Source: Massilia sp. IC2-477
GTDB taxonomy: Bacteria; Pseudomonadota; Gammaproteobacteria; Burkholderiales; Burkholderiaceae_D
Reading direction: 5' to 3'
Assembly (NCBI RefSeq): GCF_020707265.1
Contig: NZ_JAJFEQ010000001.1
Span: 310,001 to 374,000, forward strand
DNA length: 64,000 bases
The translations under genes were made by a program, and so were the position numbers. The notes beneath the pieces were generated by a model. The model had not been told where the DNA came from, searched no databases, and was given only the letters and a program-made list of their open reading frames with translations. This document shows positions 60,069 to 64,000 of this stretch, piece after piece. How positions within the stretch are numbered: position 1 is the stretch's first letter; each line of letters begins with the position of its first letter.

Positions 60069-60980
60069 TCAGCCTGCCATGCGGTCAGTGTTGCGGCGCC
60101 GCTTGTTCTGCGATTCGTCTTCGCCGCCCATGGCGTTGATCCATTGCTCGAGCTGGGCGAAGGAAGGCTTGGTGTTCAGCTGGATCAGGCGGCGTCCGGC
60201 GTCGATCGCCAGCAGGGCAGGCTTGCCCGCCACGTGGGTGCACAGCACCACCTTCACGGTTTCCATGGTCGAGGCTTCCGAGTTCACCAGCTGCTTCATC
60301 ATGTTGGCCAGCGGTTCCAGCAGGCCGTAGCAGAAGAAGATGCCGATGAAGGTACCGACCATCGCCGCGCCGATCTTTTCGGCGATCTCGCCGGAGTCGG
60401 CGCCGCCCGAGACCGAGAACATCGCCATCACGATGCCCAGCACCGCGGCCAGGATGCCGAAGCCCGGCATCGCTTCGGCGATCTTCTGCAGCGACTTGGC
60501 GGGTTGCGTCAGTTCTTCGTGGATGGCTTCCAGTTCCTGCTCCAGCACGCCTTCCAGCTCGTGGGCGTTGATCTTGCCCATGGCCATCAGGCGGAAGTTA
60601 TCGACGATGAAAGCCAGCAGCTTCGGCTCTTCCAGGATGCGCGGGTAGCGCTGGAACAGCGGGCTTTCACTAGGTGCTTCGACGTGGGCGTCCAGGGCCT
60701 TCAGGCCGCCGGCCGCGGTCTGCAGCAGTTCGTACATCAAGAGCAGCAGCTGGCGCTGGAATTCCGAATCGTGCTTCTTGCGCGCCGCCACCTTCTTGAG
60801 CTGGTGGCCCAGTTCGGCCAGCACGTGCTTCGGGTTGCCGAGCACGAGGGCGCCGAGGGCGGCGCCGCCGATGATCAGGAGCTCGATCGGGTGGAAGATC
60901 GCGGAGAAGGTGCCGCCCATCAGGGTGAAGCCCCCGAACACGCACCCGAGCACGATCGCGATACCGAGTAATTGCTGCAT
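60069..60980 (-). CDS. motA: Flagellar motor stator protein MotA
   Basis: 303 residues, four membrane helices (LLGIAIVLGCVFGGFTL; HPIELLIIGGAALGALVLG; AMPGFGILAAVLGIVMAMFSV; IGAAMVGTFIGIFFCYGLLEPLANMM). The cytoplasmic loop includes RYPRILEEPKLLAFIVDNFRLMAMGKINAHELEGVLEQELEAI, whose charged residues contact the rotor. Ion type is predicted to be H+ by family resemblance. Lies between fliA and motB. Confidence 0.96.
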   Translation of the reverse strand: MQQLLGIAIVLGCVFGGFTLMGGTFSAIFHPIELLIIGGAALGALVLGNPKHVLAELGHQLKKVAARKKHDSEFQRQLLLLMYELLQTAAGGLKALDAHVEAPSESPLFQRYPRILEEPKLLAFIVDNFRLMAMGKINAHELEGVLEQELEAIHEELTQPAKSLQKIAEAMPGFGILAAVLGIVMAMFSVSGGADSGEIAEKIGAAMVGTFIGIFFCYGLLEPLANMMKQLVNSEASTMETVKVVLCTHVAGKPALLAIDAGRRLIQLNTKPSFAQLEQWINAMGGEDESQNKRRRNTDRMAG

Positions 60981-61024
60981 GACGTACTGCCTTTCTTGTT
61001 GGCTTGCTTGTTTGTTTGTCCTGG

Positions 61025-61783
61025 TCAGCCGCGCTGCAGCGCCGCCTTCATCTTGGCCAGCGCGCTCTTGTTGAGCTGGCAGACGCGCGCGTCCGACAGG
61101 TCGAGCACGGCGGCGATTTCCTTGTAGCTCAGTTCGAACTCGTAGATCATCTGGATCACACGCTGTTCTTTTTCGTTCAGGCTGCCCAGCACCTGCTCCA
61201 GGCTGCGGCGCACCAGGTAGGCTTCTTCCGGGCTGGGCGCGCTGTGGGCATGCTCGGTGGCTTCCTGCAGGACTTCGTCGAAGCTGAGCATTTCTTCGGC
61301 GCAGTCGTCCAGCACGTGCTGGCGGAATTCTTCCGGCGTGACGCCGAGGGCGGCGGCGGCTTCCTTTTCAAGCGGCTCGCGGCCCAGCTTGCGGGTGAGC
61401 TCGCGCAGCGCGTCGCGCACCCGGTGGCTGTCCTGGCGCACCGCGCGCGGACGCCAGTCCTGGCGCCGCAGTTCGTCCAGGATCGCGCCGCGCACGCGCA
61501 GCGAGGCGTAGCTGCCGAATCCCTGGTCCGGGACGCCGTAGCGGCGCAGGGCTTCGAGCAGGCCCATCAGGCCGATCTGCTCCATGTCCTCGCGCGACAC
61601 CGCGCCCGACACCTGCGAGTTCAGCTGGCGCACGATGCGCTTGACCAGCGGCGCGTACGCGACCAGGTGGCGCTGCTCCTCGCCCGGCGTCATCCCGGCG
61701 TTGGCCGGCGCTTCGCCGTACAGGGCGGCGCCTTGGGTGTCGGCATACTCGGCTTGATAGGCCACGGTGTCCCCGCTGCTCAC
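61025..61783 (-). CDS. fliA: RNA polymerase sigma-28 factor FliA
   Basis: 252 residues; the start is a GTG (MSSGDTV...). Directs transcription of late flagellar and chemotaxis genes. Region 2 (YAPLVKRIVRQLNSQVSG; DMEQIGLMGLLEALRRYG; GSYASLRVRGAILDELRRQDWRPR), region 3 (LTRKLGREPLEKEAAAALGVTPEEFRQHVLD) and region 4 (LNEKEQRVIQMIYEFELSYKEIAAVLDLSDARVCQLNKSAL) are complete. Gap of only 3 bp to fliL upstream. Confidence 0.97.
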   Translation of the reverse strand: MSSGDTVAYQAEYADTQGAALYGEAPANAGMTPGEEQRHLVAYAPLVKRIVRQLNSQVSGAVSREDMEQIGLMGLLEALRRYGVPDQGFGSYASLRVRGAILDELRRQDWRPRAVRQDSHRVRDALRELTRKLGREPLEKEAAAALGVTPEEFRQHVLDDCAEEMLSFDEVLQEATEHAHSAPSPEEAYLVRRSLEQVLGSLNEKEQRVIQMIYEFELSYKEIAAVLDLSDARVCQLNKSALAKMKAALQRG

Positions 61784-61786
61784 GCT

Positions 61787-62254
61787 TTATTCGATGATCA
61801 GCTTGCCGATCATGACTTCGGAAAACGGCTTTTCGTGGTTTTCCTTTTCATAACTGGCATTGAAGGTCTTGTTCAGCTGCTCGGCGTACTGGTCCACGGT
61901 CATGGCGTTGGCCTCGCCCAGGGTGTGCGAGGACAGCGAGGAGACGGCGATCGAGCGCAGCAGCGGCAGGTGCTCCTTGGCTTCCTTTTCCTGCTCGGGC
62001 GTGGTGGCCAGCACCAGGTCCACCGACAGGTAGTGGGCCGCCGTCTCGTTCGGGGCGCGGCGCAGCATCACGATCACCTTGTCGAGGGTGACGTACTTGG
62101 TCGGCTTCTTTTCCGCCGCCGGTTTCGGCGCCTCGGCGGAGGCGCCCTTGGCGGCATGGGCCGGCGCCAGGTACCACATCGCACCGCCGGCGGCGCCGGC
62201 GGCGAGCAGGGCGACGCCCAGGAAGGCGACCATCAGTTTGGCTTTGCTGTTCAT
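61787..62254 (-). CDS. fliL: Flagellar basal-body-associated protein FliL
   Basis: 155 residues; inner-membrane anchor MVAFLGVALLAAGAAGGAMWYLA, then an Ala/Lys-rich linker and a periplasmic domain (KYVTLDKVIVMLRRAPNETAAHYLSVDLVLATT; LLRSIAVSSLSSHTL). FliL supports stator function, consistent with motAB downstream. It starts 20 bp after fliK. Confidence 0.92.
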   Translation of the reverse strand: MNSKAKLMVAFLGVALLAAGAAGGAMWYLAPAHAAKGASAEAPKPAAEKKPTKYVTLDKVIVMLRRAPNETAAHYLSVDLVLATTPEQEKEAKEHLPLLRSIAVSSLSSHTLGEANAMTVDQYAEQLNKTFNASYEKENHEKPFSEVMIGKLIIE

Positions 62255-62274
62255 GTTCTTGCCTCAGTTCAGAC

Positions 62275-63483
62275 TCACGCGCGCCCGTTCAGGGAGAACG
62301 CGGTGGTGGATTGGTTGGCTTCGGCCAGGGCCGCGCCCGGAGCGCGCTCGTCCTGGTCCTGGCCCTGCTGGCGCCCGCGGCCCTGGGCATCGGCGCCGAA
62401 GCTGCTGCCTGCCTGCGCCGCCTGGGCGCGCGGGGCGGCCTGGCTGACGTTGACCGACACATCAAGGTACTGGCGCTGCGCCAGATCGCTGCGCAGGTTG
62501 TCGCTGACGGTGTTCAGCTGGCGCAGCACTTCGCTGTGGGTCGCGGTGATGTTCACTTCCAGGCTGCCGGCGGCGTGGCGGATCGAGATCTCGACCCGGC
62601 CCAGCATCGGCGGCTCGAGGCGGATCACGGCTTGTTCCGCATTCTTGCCGAGCTGGAGGTTCAGGCGCTCGCCCAGCGCATCCTGCAGGCTCTGGCGCCA
62701 TGCGGTCGGCGGGCCGGACAGGGCCAAGGTGGATGCCTCGCGCGGCGCGGCGTTCGGGGCGGCGGGGGCCGTGACGCCGAAGCCGGCATGGCTCGCACCA
62801 CCGCCGTTGTTGCCACCACCGTTGCCGGCGGCCTGGCCGTCGCCCGACTCGCGTGCCGGCGCCGCGGCGGCGACGACGGCGGGAGCAGCAGCGGCCGGCG
62901 CCGGTTGCGGTGCGGCGCTCGGCTGGGCCACGGCTGCACCGGCGCGCGCGCCCAGCGCAGCCGCTTCGCTTACCTGCTGGGTGGCCTGGGGCAGGGCGGC
63001 GGCGGCCGGCAGCTCAACGGCGCCGGCGGCAGCGCCGCCGGTGGCCTTTGCTGCGACCGCGTCGAGCGCGCGTTCCTGGCGCTGCCCGGCGCCGAAGTGC
63101 ATGGCGGCAGGCATGGCGGCCGGCGCAGCGGTCGGCAGCGCCAGCATCATGGCCGGGGTCATCGGCATGCTCATGGCGGCCGTCAAAGGCTCGGCCGCGG
63201 CCGCGGCCTCGGCACCGTCTTCCTGCGCCTCGGCGTCGGCCGGCTCGACGACGGCTGGCGCAGCGGCCAGCACCTCGCCCGCCAGTTCCGGCTGCGCCAG
63301 CGGCGCGCCCGGGTCCACGGCATCCATCTGCATGAACTGCAGGAAGGCCAGGGGCGTCGCCTGGCCCGGCTGGGCCGCGGCAAGGGCCGGGTCGAGCAGG
63401 ACGGCGTCGGCGGGGGCCGCGCCATTGACGGTGGCGGCGTCGCCTTGGGCCGGCAGGGTTGGGCTATTCATCGTGATGTTCAT
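62275..63483 (-). CDS. fliK: Flagellar hook-length control protein FliK
   Basis: 402 residues. Measures hook length and switches export specificity. The first 260 or so residues are Ala/Pro/Gly-rich and disordered. The C-terminal hook domain is recognisable: LGERLNLQLGKNAEQAVIRLEPPMLGRVEISIRHAAGSLEVNITATHSEVLRQLNTVSDNLRSDLAQRQYLDVSVNV. The start overlaps the preceding gene's stop (ATGA). Confidence 0.92.
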   Translation of the reverse strand: MNITMNSPTLPAQGDAATVNGAAPADAVLLDPALAAAQPGQATPLAFLQFMQMDAVDPGAPLAQPELAGEVLAAAPAVVEPADAEAQEDGAEAAAAAEPLTAAMSMPMTPAMMLALPTAAPAAMPAAMHFGAGQRQERALDAVAAKATGGAAAGAVELPAAAALPQATQQVSEAAALGARAGAAVAQPSAAPQPAPAAAAPAVVAAAAPARESGDGQAAGNGGGNNGGGASHAGFGVTAPAAPNAAPREASTLALSGPPTAWRQSLQDALGERLNLQLGKNAEQAVIRLEPPMLGRVEISIRHAAGSLEVNITATHSEVLRQLNTVSDNLRSDLAQRQYLDVSVNVSQAAPRAQAAQAGSSFGADAQGRGRQQGQDQDERAPGAALAEANQSTTAFSLNGRA

Positions 63484-63797
63484 GGTTGGGTACTACCAGT
63501 GTCGTGTTCGTCCGCGAGGGCATAGGCCATCCAGCCTTCCTTGTTGGCGGTCATCTCGTCCATTTTCGCCTGCAGCTGGCCGCTTGCCGTCGCCACCGCA
63601 TCGGCCGCGCCCTCGTGGGCGGCGCGCAGGCGCGCCAGGGCGCCGCGCTCCTGCATGCTCCACGGGCCGCGGGCGCCGAGCGCCTGCAGCTGCGGGCCGA
63701 GCTCGCGCACGGCCGCGCCCAGCAGGGCCCAGTCGGCGGCGGCGCCGGCGTCGGTCAGCACCTTGGCCAGGCGATCGATGGCGCGGGTCCTATCCAT
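63480..63797 (-). CDS. Small helical protein, FliT-like flagellar chaperone
   Basis: 105 residues, mostly helical (TRAIDRLAKVLTDAGAAADWALLGAAVRELGPQLQAL). It lies directly after fliS and before fliK and overlaps both, the position of fliT in many flagellar clusters. Sequence similarity to FliT cannot be shown by eye, so this is mainly positional. Confidence 0.6.
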   Translation of the reverse strand: MDRTRAIDRLAKVLTDAGAAADWALLGAAVRELGPQLQALGARGPWSMQERGALARLRAAHEGAADAVATASGQLQAKMDEMTANKEGWMAYALADEHDTGSTQP

Positions 63798-64000
63798 TCC
63801 GTTCCTGGACGCCTTTCCAGCCCTGGCGGATGGTGCTCAGGACGCGGATCACTTCATCCACCATGGTCGGGTCGAGCTTGATGCCGGCGCCTTGCAGGTG
63901 GTTGGCGCAGAAGTCATAGATGCGTGCCAGGTTGGCGACGGTCTCGCCGCCCTGCTCGAAGTCGAGGGAGCTAGACAGGCCGTTGATGATCTCGACACAC
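63790..64000 (-). CDS. fliS: Flagellar filament export chaperone FliS (C-terminal part, runs off window)
   Basis: The last 70 codons are present. The translation includes IINGLSSSLDFEQGGE, VANLARIYDFCANHL and MVDEVIRVLSTIRQGWKGV, the conserved helices 3-4 of FliS, the flagellin chaperone. The stop codon (63790-63792) overlaps the next gene by 8 bp. fliC and fliD are expected beyond the window edge. Confidence 0.9.
   Translation of the reverse strand, partial: CVEIINGLSSSLDFEQGGETVANLARIYDFCANHLQGAGIKLDPTMVDEVIRVLSTIRQGWKGVQERNG

Noticed and set aside
61004-63919. 971-codon plus-strand frame across fliA, fliL and fliK
   Set aside because: It crosses several well-recognised minus-strand genes, has no ribosome site and its product has no family resemblance.

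Overview
The window looks like chromosome from a GC-rich, flagellated betaproteobacterium, most likely an Oxalobacteraceae member of the Massilia/Telluria/Duganella type. The reasons are the Burkholderiales-like runs glnE-yhdP-nit-tldD...aroG and scpB-rluB / rimP-nusA-infB-rbfA-truB, a peritrichous-type flagellar gene set, and a high load of TonB-dependent receptors (TBDRs). This assignment is inference from gene content; no rRNA or tRNA gene was seen.

Layout. 1-229 is the start of methionine aminopeptidase. 361-6440 holds two paralogous TBDRs on the minus strand. 6747-16837 holds glnE (minus), then yhdP, a nitrilase-family amidase and tldD (plus), interrupted by a small exported protein on the minus strand. 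16930-23469 holds an exported protein of unknown function and two more TBDRs (minus). 23756-25058 is aroG behind an apparent Phe/Tyr-codon leader-peptide attenuator. 25133-32022 is a fifth TBDR divergent from a peptide-type ABC importer (two permeases and a fused double ATPase) with no binding-protein gene beside it. 32019-34288 holds a small inverted-repeat element, a DedA-rhodanese fusion and glucokinase with two HexR-like boxes.

34638-44035 is information-processing housekeeping: scpB-rluB, then rimP-nusA-infB-rbfA-truB behind a promoter and a leader terminator with an alternative pairing. typA and a small outer-membrane beta-barrel protein follow. 47004-64000 is flagellar. The structural operon flgBCDEFGHI-flgJ(N)-flgKL plus an unrecognised last gene lies on the minus strand, with flgA divergent on the plus strand. 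A second minus-strand block runs fliS-fliT-fliK-fliL-fliA-motA-motB-flgM-flgN and a stand-alone glucosaminidase. FlgJ is therefore encoded as two separate proteins, and sigma-28 and its anti-sigma factor share one gene string.

The most notable signals are regulatory: the aroG attenuator, the rimP leader switch, the HexR-like operator pair before glk, and a 37-bp AT-rich palindrome before the first TBDR. Four of the five TBDRs also share an unusual signal-peptide start (E-T-x-L-S-R-x-x-R...GG). I found no CRISPR, prophage, insertion sequence or obvious new multi-gene defence system.
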